Assembly (NCBI GenBank): GCA_022425845.1 | Contig: JAKMEU010000135.1 | Span: 1 to 35,815 of the forward strand | DNA: 35,815 nucleotides | DNA from: Luminiphilus sp. | GTDB taxonomy: Bacteria; Pseudomonadota; Gammaproteobacteria; Pseudomonadales; Halieaceae | Direction: 5' to 3' | In this document: positions 21,753 through 30,041 of the stretch, piece after piece | How positions within the stretch are numbered: the first letter of the stretch is position 1 | Layout of the letters: every line of letters begins with the position of its first letter | The notes under the pieces: model-generated | Database searches by the model: none | What the model saw: the letters and a program-made list of their open reading frames with translations, nothing else | What the model was told of the DNA's origin: nothing | Program-made: the position numbers and the translations under genes

Positions 21753-22892
21753 ATGGCCGATCCGGTAAAAGATAAACCGCTCTATGACGCGATGGGCTAT
21801 CAAAGCCATGCGCGGTTTTGGCGTGGCTTGCTGAGCAACGATATCGGCTCCAGTGCAGGACTGGACCCCCAGGACGTCCAGATCGAGCGACGGCTGGTCC
21901 TTTACCGGCTCATGTTGGTCATTATGTTGGTTGCTGCGGGCACGGTGCTGGCTGGAGCGCTTCTCACTAAGCCGCAACCCGTCCTGCTGTCGATCTTCTC
22001 GGGGGTTACCACCTTACTGCTCGCAGGATCTGCCGTGCAGATTTACATGCAGGGTCGCATCCTTTTGCCCCCCGTGGTTTCTCTGGGACTGACCATCACC
22101 ACGGTGATATGGGCGGTGAGTCAGGGCGGCTACCAACAGGAGTTGTGGCTTTTCCCACTGATGATAGCCCTCACGGCGTTGTTGCCGCTTCGGGCCGCCC
22201 TGGTGGCAGGTGGATTGACACTGATTGCCCTTGTGCTGGTGCAGGGGTGGCAGGGCTTCGGAGAGGAAATAGCAAAGCATGCAGCGTTGTTTTCCACGTG
22301 GCTGTTCAGTCTTGCCATCATGCAGCTCCTGACGCGCCAGACCGATGAGCTGGCTGATCTGGCATTGACCGACCCACTGACCGGAGCGTTCAACCGACGC
22401 TATCTTTTGCCCCAGACCCGGCGTCACCTGGCAGATTTTCAGCGCTACGCGCGACTGTCTTCATTGCTCCTTATTGATATCGACTACTTTAAAAGCATCA
22501 ATGATGAGATGGGTCACGTAGAGGGAGACCGGGTTTTAAAGGCGTTAGTGGAACTGATCGAGGGCCGTATTCGTGGCGTAGATATGCTATTCCGGCTGGG
22601 AGGGGAGGAGTTCGTCGTCCTGCTCAGTCAGGTGGGCGCACAAACGGCGCGAAAAATAGCAGAGGAATTACGCACCAAAATTGCGGCCCAGGAAGTTATT
22701 CCGGGCAGGCGCGTCACTGTCAGCATAGGGGTCTGCGATGTTACTGGGGTCGATTCTGCGGAAGAGTGGTTGGAGCACGTGGATCGGGCTATGTATGAAG
22801 CAAAACGCCAGGGTCGTGACCGGGTTCATCTCGACAGTGCGCCCCCACGTGACCCATCCAGCATTGAGGGTACCCTTTCGATGTGGCGTTAA
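21753..22892 (+). CDS. Membrane-bound diguanylate cyclase (GGDEF)
   Basis: A 379-aa protein. After a 45-residue cytoplasmic N-terminus there are five or six membrane helices (about 49-195), a sensor domain I cannot name. A GGDEF domain fills about 203-365, starting DPLTGAFNRRYL. The signature is GGEEF at 283-287, so it should be active, and RGVD at 274-277, five residues before, is an intact inhibitory c-di-GMP site. It makes c-di-GMP from two GTP. CAGGGG precedes the ATG. The gene end overlaps the predicted start of the downstream lipoprotein gene. Confidence 0.95.
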   Translation: MADPVKDKPLYDAMGYQSHARFWRGLLSNDIGSSAGLDPQDVQIERRLVLYRLMLVIMLVAAGTVLAGALLTKPQPVLLSIFSGVTTLLLAGSAVQIYMQGRILLPPVVSLGLTITTVIWAVSQGGYQQELWLFPLMIALTALLPLRAALVAGGLTLIALVLVQGWQGFGEEIAKHAALFSTWLFSLAIMQLLTRQTDELADLALTDPLTGAFNRRYLLPQTRRHLADFQRYARLSSLLLIDIDYFKSINDEMGHVEGDRVLKALVELIEGRIRGVDMLFRLGGEEFVVLLSQVGAQTARKIAEELRTKIAAQEVIPGRRVTVSIGVCDVTGVDSAEEWLEHVDRAMYEAKRQGRDRVHLDSAPPRDPSSIEGTLSMWR

Positions 22893-23742
22893 ACGCCTGT
22901 TTCTGGTCGGCATACTGCTGACGCAGGCTGCCTGCTCCAGCACCACATTTTTTTACAACCGCCTAGATACCATCATCAATTGGTATGTTGATGATTACGT
23001 TACCCTCACCAAAGACCAGCGCGCAGATTTTGATCGTCGGTTGGCAACTTTGCTCGACTGGCATCGTCGCGAGGAGCTGCCCCGCTATACGGCATTATTG
23101 ACCCAGTTCGAAATGGGATTAGACCCCACCCTGGAAGCGACCACGGTTGAATATCTCTTTACAGAGCTCTCGAATGCCGCCGATCGTCTTGAGGTGCGGA
23201 CGCTTGACCTGATGATTGAGTTTGGTGAGACGCTGAGTCCCGAACAACGCCTGGAATTCATGGCGGAATTGCAGCGAGAACAGGAGGAGCAACGGGAGAC
23301 GTTGTTGGAGCGCACTGACGCAGAGTATCAGGACGATGCCCGGGAGCGGCTTTCGGATAATCTGGCCCGTTTTATGGGCAGGTTAAGCGCAGACCAGAAA
23401 ACAGGCATTGAAGAGCACGTTCAGGCGTATCGCCGGTTCGACGGGCCCTGGCTGGATGACAGGGCGCGATGGATCGCCCAGCTGGATGCCATCCTCACCC
23501 AGGGAGATCCCGATTGGCCGGTACAGGTTCGAGCGGTTCTTGCGGGGCGAGAAAGCGCCCGGTCAGCCGATTACATCCGCGTTTACGAAAACAACAGTCG
23601 GGTATCCCGTGCCGTGTTCAGGGATGTCATTAATTTACGCAGTGCCAAACAGGACCAGCGACTCCGCCGAAAAATAAACGACTATCGCGATGATTTTGTT
23701 GTCCTTACGGCACAGGCAGATAAACGCTCAGTCAAGCAGTGA
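22864..23742 (+). CDS. DUF6279 family putative lipoprotein
   Basis: About 292 aa. The mature part begins CSSTTFFYNRLDTIINWYVDDYV, the pattern of DUF6279 lipoproteins, and the rest is charged and mainly helical, with many Arg and Glu. The hydrophobic leader LFLVGILLTQAAC ends in an imperfect lipobox. No ATG fits. TTG 22864 and GTG 22849 are the candidates, both inside the cyclase gene and without a Shine-Dalgarno sequence, so translation may depend on coupling to the cyclase. The start is therefore uncertain. The function is unknown. The 3' end overlaps ilvD, on the other strand, by 15 bp. Confidence 0.75.
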   Translation: MRVPFRCGVKRLFLVGILLTQAACSSTTFFYNRLDTIINWYVDDYVTLTKDQRADFDRRLATLLDWHRREELPRYTALLTQFEMGLDPTLEATTVEYLFTELSNAADRLEVRTLDLMIEFGETLSPEQRLEFMAELQREQEEQRETLLERTDAEYQDDARERLSDNLARFMGRLSADQKTGIEEHVQAYRRFDGPWLDDRARWIAQLDAILTQGDPDWPVQVRAVLAGRESARSADYIRVYENNSRVSRAVFRDVINLRSAKQDQRLRRKINDYRDDFVVLTAQADKRSVKQ

Positions 23743-25569
23743 TAAATCCCTCACCGCGCCTTTGTCAGCACTGGTCACCATCCGCGCATAGACCTTCAAT
23801 GCGGCGCTGACCTGTCTGGGACGTTTCTCCCGGGGCTGCCACGGTCGCTCGGATGCGGCCATGGCCGCACGTCGCGCCTCGAGCCTATCTCCGTCGATTA
23901 AAACGTTGATACGCCGGTTGGGAATGTCGATTTCAATGGGGTCGCCTGTCTCCACCAGAGCAATGGTGCCGCCGGCAGCGGCCTCTGGTGAAACATGTCC
24001 GATGGACAGCCCCGACGTGCCCCCCGAGAACCGACCATCAGTCACCAGTGCGCAGGCCTTGCCCAGACCCTTGGACTTCAGATAGCTGGTGGGATAGAGC
24101 ATCTCCTGCATACCGGGCCCGCCTCTTGGTCCCTCATAGCGGATAATCAGAACCGCACCCGCCGCCACACGATCTTCCAGTATGTCGGCTACCGCCGCTT
24201 CCTGGCTTTCGCAAATATGGGCGGGGCCCGTAAAGGTCAGGATGCTGTCATCCACGCCGGCCGTCTTAACCACACATCCATCTTCCGCGATATTACCAAA
24301 CAGAACAGCCAGGCCACCTTCGGTTGAATAGGCATGCTCGAAATCCCGCACGCAGCCGCCGGCACGATCGAGGTCAAGGGTGGGCCAGCGCGTCGCCTGG
24401 CTGAAGGCCTGCTGGGTGGGTATGCCGCCGGGCCCGGCCGAGAAGAGCTTGTGGGCGTCAGCGTTGTCCGTGGCCGCGATGTCCCATTCTGCAAGGGCAG
24501 CGGCCAGCGTATCGCTATGAACGGTGGTTGCCGAGGTATCGATAAGCCCGCCTCGGGCCAACTCACCCAGTATGGCCATAACGCCCCCAGCCCTGTGAAC
24601 GTCTTCCATATGGTACAGCGGTGTACTGGGCGCTACTTTGCACAGCTGGGGGACCTTGCGGCTCAAGGTGTCAATGTCCGCCATGGAAAAATCAAGCCCT
24701 GCTTCCTGAGCTGCGGCCAACAGGTGCAGGATGGTGTTGGTCGAGCCGCCCATTGCGATGTCAAGGCACATGGCATTTTCAAAGGCCGTCCGGTTGGCGA
24801 TGTTTCGGGGAAGGGCTGATGCATCGTCCTGTTCATACCACCGGCGCGCGAGGGTAACCGCGACGCGCCCCGCACGGCGAAATAAGGACTCACGATCGGC
24901 ATGGGTTGCCAGCAGCGATCCGTTGCCCGGCAGGCTCAAGCCCAGCGCTTCAGTCAGGCAATTCATTGAGTTGGCAGTGAACATACCCGAGCAGGATCCG
25001 CAGGTCGGGCAGGCAGAGCGCTCGTAGGCCTCAACGGTTGCGTCATCAGCCGATTCATCCGCGGCAATGACCATGGCGTCCACCAGATCGAGCTTGTTTT
25101 CAGAAAGCTTGGTTTTGCCCGCTTCCATCGGGCCGCCCGATACGAATACACAGGGAATGTTGAGTCGCATGGCAGCGTTCAACATCCCGGGAGTGATCTT
25201 GTCACAGTTCGAGATGCAGACCATGGCGTCGGCGCAATGTGCGTTCACCATGTACTCCACGGAGTCTGCAATGATGTCACGGGAGGGCAGGCTGTACAGC
25301 ATGCCGTCGTGGCCCATGGCGATTCCGTCGTCTACGGCAATGGTATTGAATTCTTTGGCAACCCCGCCTGCCGCCTCGATTTCACGGGCCACCAGTTGAC
25401 CGAGATCCTTCAGGTGCACGTGACCGGGCACGAACTGGGTGAATGAGTTCACCACTGCGATAATGGGTTTTTCAAAATCGCTGTCTGTCATGCCGGTTGC
25501 GCGCCACAAAGCACGCGCCCCTGCCATGTTGCGGCCAGCGGTGGAGGTCTTCGATCTGTACTGTGGCAT
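23728..25569 (-). CDS. ilvD: Dihydroxy-acid dehydratase
   Basis: A 613-aa Fe-S enzyme, full length for the IlvD family. It dehydrates 2,3-dihydroxyisovalerate and its methyl homologue to the 2-keto acids of valine and isoleucine. Cluster ligands appear in CISNCDKITPGM and SACPTCGSCSGMFTANSMNC, and EGPRGGPGMQEML and DGRFSGGTSGLSIGHVSPEA are hallmark segments. It is last of three minus-strand genes, argE, argA and ilvD, with a 46-bp gap after argA; whether it is co-transcribed is unclear. Confidence 0.97.
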   Translation of the reverse strand: MPQYRSKTSTAGRNMAGARALWRATGMTDSDFEKPIIAVVNSFTQFVPGHVHLKDLGQLVAREIEAAGGVAKEFNTIAVDDGIAMGHDGMLYSLPSRDIIADSVEYMVNAHCADAMVCISNCDKITPGMLNAAMRLNIPCVFVSGGPMEAGKTKLSENKLDLVDAMVIAADESADDATVEAYERSACPTCGSCSGMFTANSMNCLTEALGLSLPGNGSLLATHADRESLFRRAGRVAVTLARRWYEQDDASALPRNIANRTAFENAMCLDIAMGGSTNTILHLLAAAQEAGLDFSMADIDTLSRKVPQLCKVAPSTPLYHMEDVHRAGGVMAILGELARGGLIDTSATTVHSDTLAAALAEWDIAATDNADAHKLFSAGPGGIPTQQAFSQATRWPTLDLDRAGGCVRDFEHAYSTEGGLAVLFGNIAEDGCVVKTAGVDDSILTFTGPAHICESQEAAVADILEDRVAAGAVLIIRYEGPRGGPGMQEMLYPTSYLKSKGLGKACALVTDGRFSGGTSGLSIGHVSPEAAAGGTIALVETGDPIEIDIPNRRINVLIDGDRLEARRAAMAASERPWQPREKRPRQVSAALKVYARMVTSADKGAVRDLSLLD

Positions 25570-25615
25570 GCTGTGTTCTCCCGGTTCGGGGCGGAAGTCT
25601 ACCAGTTGGAGGACG

Positions 25616-26920
25616 CTAGTCGAGGCGCCTGATCAGCACCTTGGAGTTTCGCTGCAGGTTATAAAGTTGCTTTTTCTCCTCGGGCAGGTTGTCCAGGGAA
25701 GAGTTTTCAAACCCCTGTTCGATAAACCAGTGGGTTGTTTGCGTCGTGAGCACAAATAAAGCGCCAATGCCCATCTGTGTGGCTTTGGTGGTCAATAAAG
25801 CCAGCAGGTGCGTACCTCGGCCGTCACCGCGGTAGTCTGGGTGTGTCGCGATACAGGCGACTTCCGCCATGTCAGCGGTGGTCGAGGGGTAGAGTGCAGC
25901 ACAGGCAACGACCCGTCCATCCCGTTCCATAACAATGAAGTTGCCGATTTCCTGTTCCAGCCGCTCCCGGGAACGCCGCACCAACACGCCACTTTCTTCC
26001 AGGGGCTGAACCAGCTCCAAAACCCCGGCAATATCATCGACGGTGGCGGTGCGGTGCTGTTCGTAGGCGGCCTCGCTCACCAAGGTGCCCGCGCCATCAT
26101 GGGTGAACAACTCATCGATCAGCGCACCGTTGCGCTCATAGCTGAGCAGATGGACTCGGTTGACGCCCTGCTCGCAGGCTCGGCAGGCGGCGTCCCGGCG
26201 CATGGCCTGCTCAGGGTCGGACAGCATCAACTGCCTGGCGGCCTCTACGGTGCATTGGCGCAGCAGTTTGCCATCGGCATCACAAAGGCCCTCGGCGCGA
26301 TCCAATATGATCAACTTGTCTGCACCCAGGGCAACGGCTGCCGCTGTGGCCACTTCGTCCGAGCTGAGATTGAACACCTCACCGGTGGGTGAAAACCCCA
26401 GTGGCGACAGCAGCAGGATAGCCTGATTATCCAGCGTGGCCGCCATGCCGATCGCATCCAGCCTGCGCACAGCGCCGGTGAATTGAAAATCAACGCCATC
26501 CACTACCCCCACGGGTCGCGCGGTGATGAAGTTGCCGCTGACCACCCGAAGCCGGGCACCACGCATGGGGGAGTCGGGCAGCCCCTGGGATAATTGGCTT
26601 TCGAGTTGCAGGCGTTGGGTAGCGGCCACGTCCCGTACAACGCCCAACACCTCGCTGTCGGTTACACGGATCCCTTTGTGTAGCTGACTTGAGATTCCAA
26701 GCGCTTCCAGTGCCAGCTCCACCTCGCTGCGGGTTGCATGGACGAGGACCAGCCGGATTCCGAGCAGGTGCAGCAGGGAGAGATCATGAATCAGATGACT
26801 GAACTGATCGCTATCCAGTGCGCCGTTACCCAGATAGATCACAAAGGTCCGACCCCGATGGGACCGGATGTAGGGGCTGGTGTGTCTAAACCAGTCTATG
26901 TGATCGTTTGACGGCGCCAC
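25616..26920 (-). CDS. argA: N-acetylglutamate synthase
   Basis: A 434-aa protein with an N-terminal amino-acid-kinase-like domain (about 20-285; for example FVIYLGNGAL, SGNFITARPVGVVDGVDF and LSSDEVATAAAVALGADKLI) and a C-terminal GNAT acetyltransferase domain (HPDYRGDGRGTHLL). This is the classical ArgA, which acetylates glutamate to start arginine synthesis and is usually inhibited by arginine through the kinase-like domain. The start is GTG 26920 with GGAGG about 10 nt upstream on the minus strand. It lies 77 bp downstream of argE, the grouping also seen in Pseudomonas. Confidence 0.96.
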   Translation of the reverse strand: MAPSNDHIDWFRHTSPYIRSHRGRTFVIYLGNGALDSDQFSHLIHDLSLLHLLGIRLVLVHATRSEVELALEALGISSQLHKGIRVTDSEVLGVVRDVAATQRLQLESQLSQGLPDSPMRGARLRVVSGNFITARPVGVVDGVDFQFTGAVRRLDAIGMAATLDNQAILLLSPLGFSPTGEVFNLSSDEVATAAAVALGADKLIILDRAEGLCDADGKLLRQCTVEAARQLMLSDPEQAMRRDAACRACEQGVNRVHLLSYERNGALIDELFTHDGAGTLVSEAAYEQHRTATVDDIAGVLELVQPLEESGVLVRRSRERLEQEIGNFIVMERDGRVVACAALYPSTTADMAEVACIATHPDYRGDGRGTHLLALLTTKATQMGIGALFVLTTQTTHWFIEQGFENSSLDNLPEEKKQLYNLQRNSKVLIRRLD

Positions 26921-26997
26921 GTTGTTTTGCCTCCGTAGAAAGCGCGAAGATTACCTGAAACCCCCTCGTGGAATCTCGGAAATTGTTGGCTGAGCGT

Positions 26998-28170
26998 TTA
27001 AAGGCAATGGTGGGCGATAAGCTGCTTGATCACATCAATAGCCGGGCGCAACTGATCCATGGGCATGTATTCATCGGGTTGGTGGGCGACATCAATAGAC
27101 CCGGGCCCCAGGACAATCGTTTCCAGCCCTAGCCGCTGCAGGAAGGGCGCTTCCGTTGCGAAGTTGACGGCACCCGCCGCACATCCGGTTACTGCCTCGG
27201 CTGCTATGACCGCTGCACTATCCTCGGCTTGTTCAAAAGCGGGCACGGGCTCTACCAGCCGACGCATTTCAATATCGATGCCGTGTGCGCTGGCGAGTGC
27301 CGTGAGGCGCTGATTAAGCGCTGTTTCAATGTCCTGGTACGCCAGGCCCGGCAGCATTCGCACATCAAAACTGAAGTCCAGTTCGCCGCAAATCCTGTTG
27401 GGACTGTCGCCGCCATGCAGACAGCCAAAGTTAATTGTCGGTGTCGGTACCGCCAGCAGCTCGCAGCGGAATTCCTGTGCCAGCTCTGCGCGATAGCGGT
27501 CAAAGAGTGTGAGCAGTGCGGGGACAACGTCGATCACGTTGCGTCCCAGCGACGGGTCCGAGGAATGCCCGCTGCGCCCCGACAAGCGAACGCCTTGCAT
27601 CATGATGCCTTTGTGCAGCCGTATGGGTTGCAGGTTGGTGGGTTCCCCGATGATCGCTGCACTGGCCCCCTTCAGCGCGTCCACGGGTAGTTCACGCGCA
27701 CCGCGCATGGTGCTCTCCTCATCGGCGGTGGCAAGCAGGTAGAGCGGTGCATGCAGCTCATGCAGGTCGAGCTCGGCAATGGCTGCCAGGGCGACCGGGA
27801 AAAATCCTTTCATGTCGGTGCTGCCCAAGCCAAACAGCCCGCCATCCCGCTCTACCAGGGCGAGGGGGTCAGATTGCCAACGGCCCTCGTCGAAGGGCAC
27901 GGTGTCCGTGTGCCCCGACAACACCAGGCCGCCGCTTTGTTCGTTTGAGGGTGCTTCGGGGCCCAGCCGAGCAATGAGATTGGCTTTTCCACCGGGTCCC
28001 GGCTGCAGGGGCTGCACCGCCACCTTGAAGCCCAGTTCGTCGGTAAACCCCGCCAGCTTCTCGATTACTCCCCGGTTTGAGGTGTCCCATTGAGGGTCGG
28101 GGGAGCTCACGGAGGGCTCGGCAACAAGTTGCTTAAGTTGCTGTACAACCCGTTGTTCGGTGGTGGGCAT
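26998..28170 (-). CDS. argE: Acetylornithine deacetylase
   Basis: A 390-aa M20 family metallohydrolase that removes acetyl from N-acetylornithine. Metal ligands are visible in LSGHTDTVPFDEG (His), GLGSTDMKG (Asp) and TADEESTMRGARE (Glu pair), with the later IGEPTNLQPIRLHKG and SGRSGHSSDPSLG segments of the lid domain. The ATG at 28170 fits the family; an in-frame extension to 28272 would run across the divergent promoter region. It is the first gene of the minus-strand arg/ilvD run. Confidence 0.95.
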   Translation of the reverse strand: MPTTEQRVVQQLKQLVAEPSVSSPDPQWDTSNRGVIEKLAGFTDELGFKVAVQPLQPGPGGKANLIARLGPEAPSNEQSGGLVLSGHTDTVPFDEGRWQSDPLALVERDGGLFGLGSTDMKGFFPVALAAIAELDLHELHAPLYLLATADEESTMRGARELPVDALKGASAAIIGEPTNLQPIRLHKGIMMQGVRLSGRSGHSSDPSLGRNVIDVVPALLTLFDRYRAELAQEFRCELLAVPTPTINFGCLHGGDSPNRICGELDFSFDVRMLPGLAYQDIETALNQRLTALASAHGIDIEMRRLVEPVPAFEQAEDSAAVIAAEAVTGCAAGAVNFATEAPFLQRLGLETIVLGPGSIDVAHQPDEYMPMDQLRPAIDVIKQLIAHHCL

Positions 28171-28271
28171 AACGTGTTTTCCTGAATTTTCACGTTGAGA
28201 GTAACCAAAAATTCCCCCAACAGTCGGTTGTTTAACGGTGACATGCCGTTTCCAGTGCGTAAACTGCAACA

Positions 28272-30041
28272 ATGGACGACTGCCTGCAAATAGCCCCCGA
28301 AACCCGCCTTGATGTTGTCAGCCTTGCTGAGGGGCTGACCCGAGCGGGACGCTTATCGGCAAAGAATCTGGTGCGGCTCAAGTCGGTCACCCAAACCCGC
28401 GTCCACCCCCTGATATTCCTGGCAGAGCAAAAGTTGCCTGATTTCAGCGCCACCGGAGAGGTGCTGGATATGCCCGCGCTGCTTGCTTTTCTGTCAGAGC
28501 AGACGGGGCAATCGGTTGTGGATATTGACCCGTTGAAAATTGACACCCGGGCGATTGCTGAAGTCATGTCTGAGGGGTTTGCTGAGCGCCATCACATTCT
28601 GGCTGTTGCCGTGGATGAGCAGGCGGTAACTGTGGCCAGCGCTGAGCCCTGGATCACCCGATGGGAAAAAGACCTTGAGCATGTTACCCGCCTTCCCATC
28701 AAGCGGGTCCTCGCTGACCCTCGTGACATCACAAGACACACCAAAGAATTTTATACCATGGCGCGCTCCGTGCAGGGCGCACGGGCCCTTGCCCGCGGAG
28801 AGGGCGGCAAACTGGCCAATCTTGAAGCGATGGTTCAGTTGGGCGGCAAGTCAGAGCCGGACGCCAATGACCAGCATATCGTCAGCGTTGTGGACTGGTT
28901 GCTGCAATATGCTTTTGAGCAGCGAGCCAGCGATATCCACATCGAGCCGCGTCGCGATTTGGGTATCGTTCGGTTTCGAATCGATGGTGTGCTGCACAAG
29001 GTTTATGAATTGCCGGCGGCGGTAGCCTCTGCTGTGACCAGTCGATTCAAAATACTGGCTCGGCTTGACGTGGCCGAAAAACGGCGTCCACAGGATGGCA
29101 GGCTCAAGACCCGAACTCCCGACGGCAACGAGGTGGAGCTGCGCCTATCGACCCTGCCCACAGCGTTTGGCGAAAAGCTCGTCATGCGAATCTTTGATCC
29201 CGACGTGCTGCTGAAGAGCTTCGAGGAATTGGGTCTCCGGGGGGAGGACTACGATCGGTGGCAAAGCATGATCGAGCAGGGCACGGGTATTGTCCTGGTG
29301 ACCGGGCCGACAGGGTCGGGCAAGACTACAACGCTGTACTCCACGTTGCGCCAGCTGGCCACCTCGGATGTCAATGTCTGCACGATTGAGGATCCCATAG
29401 AGATGGTTGAGCCTGCGTTCAACCAGATGCAGGTAAACCCCAGCATCGATTTGGACTTCGCCTCCGGAGTGCGAGCTCTCATGCGACAGGACCCAGACAT
29501 CATCATGGTGGGCGAGATCCGCGACTTGGAAACGGCCAATATGGCTATTCAGGCGGCACTGACCGGACACCTGGTGTTGAGCACGCTGCACACCAACGAC
29601 TCCCCCGGAGCGATCTCTAGGCTGGTTGAACTGGGCGTTCCCGCCTTCCTGATTAGGGCGACGGTGCGGGGTGTGATGTCACAGCGACTGGTCAGGACGC
29701 TGTGCCCAAGCTGCAAGAAACTCGAGCCTGCCAATGCCGAGGACTGGAAAACGCTGGTGGCGGATTACCCTACAGCTATGCCTGAAGAGTTGTACCGACC
29801 GGTGGGCTGTAAAGCCTGCAGGGAGACGGGGTATTTGGGCCGCGAGGGGATTTATGAGGTGTTGGTTGCAGACCCCGGTGTCCAGGAAGTAATTACTGAG
29901 GGACATGATCTTCGTAAAATTCGCGAATGTTCTGTAGCGGCAGGCATGGTGCCGCTGCGGGTTGCTGGAGCGGAAAAAGTGGCGCGGGGTGAAACAACCC
30001 TTGAAGAGGTGATGCGCGTAGCGCCCGCGATTGATGACTGA
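28272..30041 (+). CDS. GspE/PilB-type secretion or pilus assembly ATPase (orphan)
   Basis: A 589-aa type II/IV secretion ATPase. The N-terminal 150 residues resemble a degenerate GSPII_E/MshEN-type domain (LTRAGRLSAKNL). Then follow Walker A GPTGSGKTTTLYS (about 344-356), the Asp box IEDPIE (about 371), Walker B IMVGEIRD (about 410), the His box STLHTND, and a CxxC pair at about 478 and 513 for zinc. Residues for ATP hydrolysis are complete. No secretin, pilin or platform protein is nearby. A similar lone ATPase (PA5210) lies near the arg genes in Pseudomonas. No clear ribosome binding site precedes the ATG. The end overlaps glnE by 8 bp. Confidence 0.9.
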   Translation: MDDCLQIAPETRLDVVSLAEGLTRAGRLSAKNLVRLKSVTQTRVHPLIFLAEQKLPDFSATGEVLDMPALLAFLSEQTGQSVVDIDPLKIDTRAIAEVMSEGFAERHHILAVAVDEQAVTVASAEPWITRWEKDLEHVTRLPIKRVLADPRDITRHTKEFYTMARSVQGARALARGEGGKLANLEAMVQLGGKSEPDANDQHIVSVVDWLLQYAFEQRASDIHIEPRRDLGIVRFRIDGVLHKVYELPAAVASAVTSRFKILARLDVAEKRRPQDGRLKTRTPDGNEVELRLSTLPTAFGEKLVMRIFDPDVLLKSFEELGLRGEDYDRWQSMIEQGTGIVLVTGPTGSGKTTTLYSTLRQLATSDVNVCTIEDPIEMVEPAFNQMQVNPSIDLDFASGVRALMRQDPDIIMVGEIRDLETANMAIQAALTGHLVLSTLHTNDSPGAISRLVELGVPAFLIRATVRGVMSQRLVRTLCPSCKKLEPANAEDWKTLVADYPTAMPEELYRPVGCKACRETGYLGREGIYEVLVADPGVQEVITEGHDLRKIRECSVAAGMVPLRVAGAEKVARGETTLEEVMRVAPAIDD

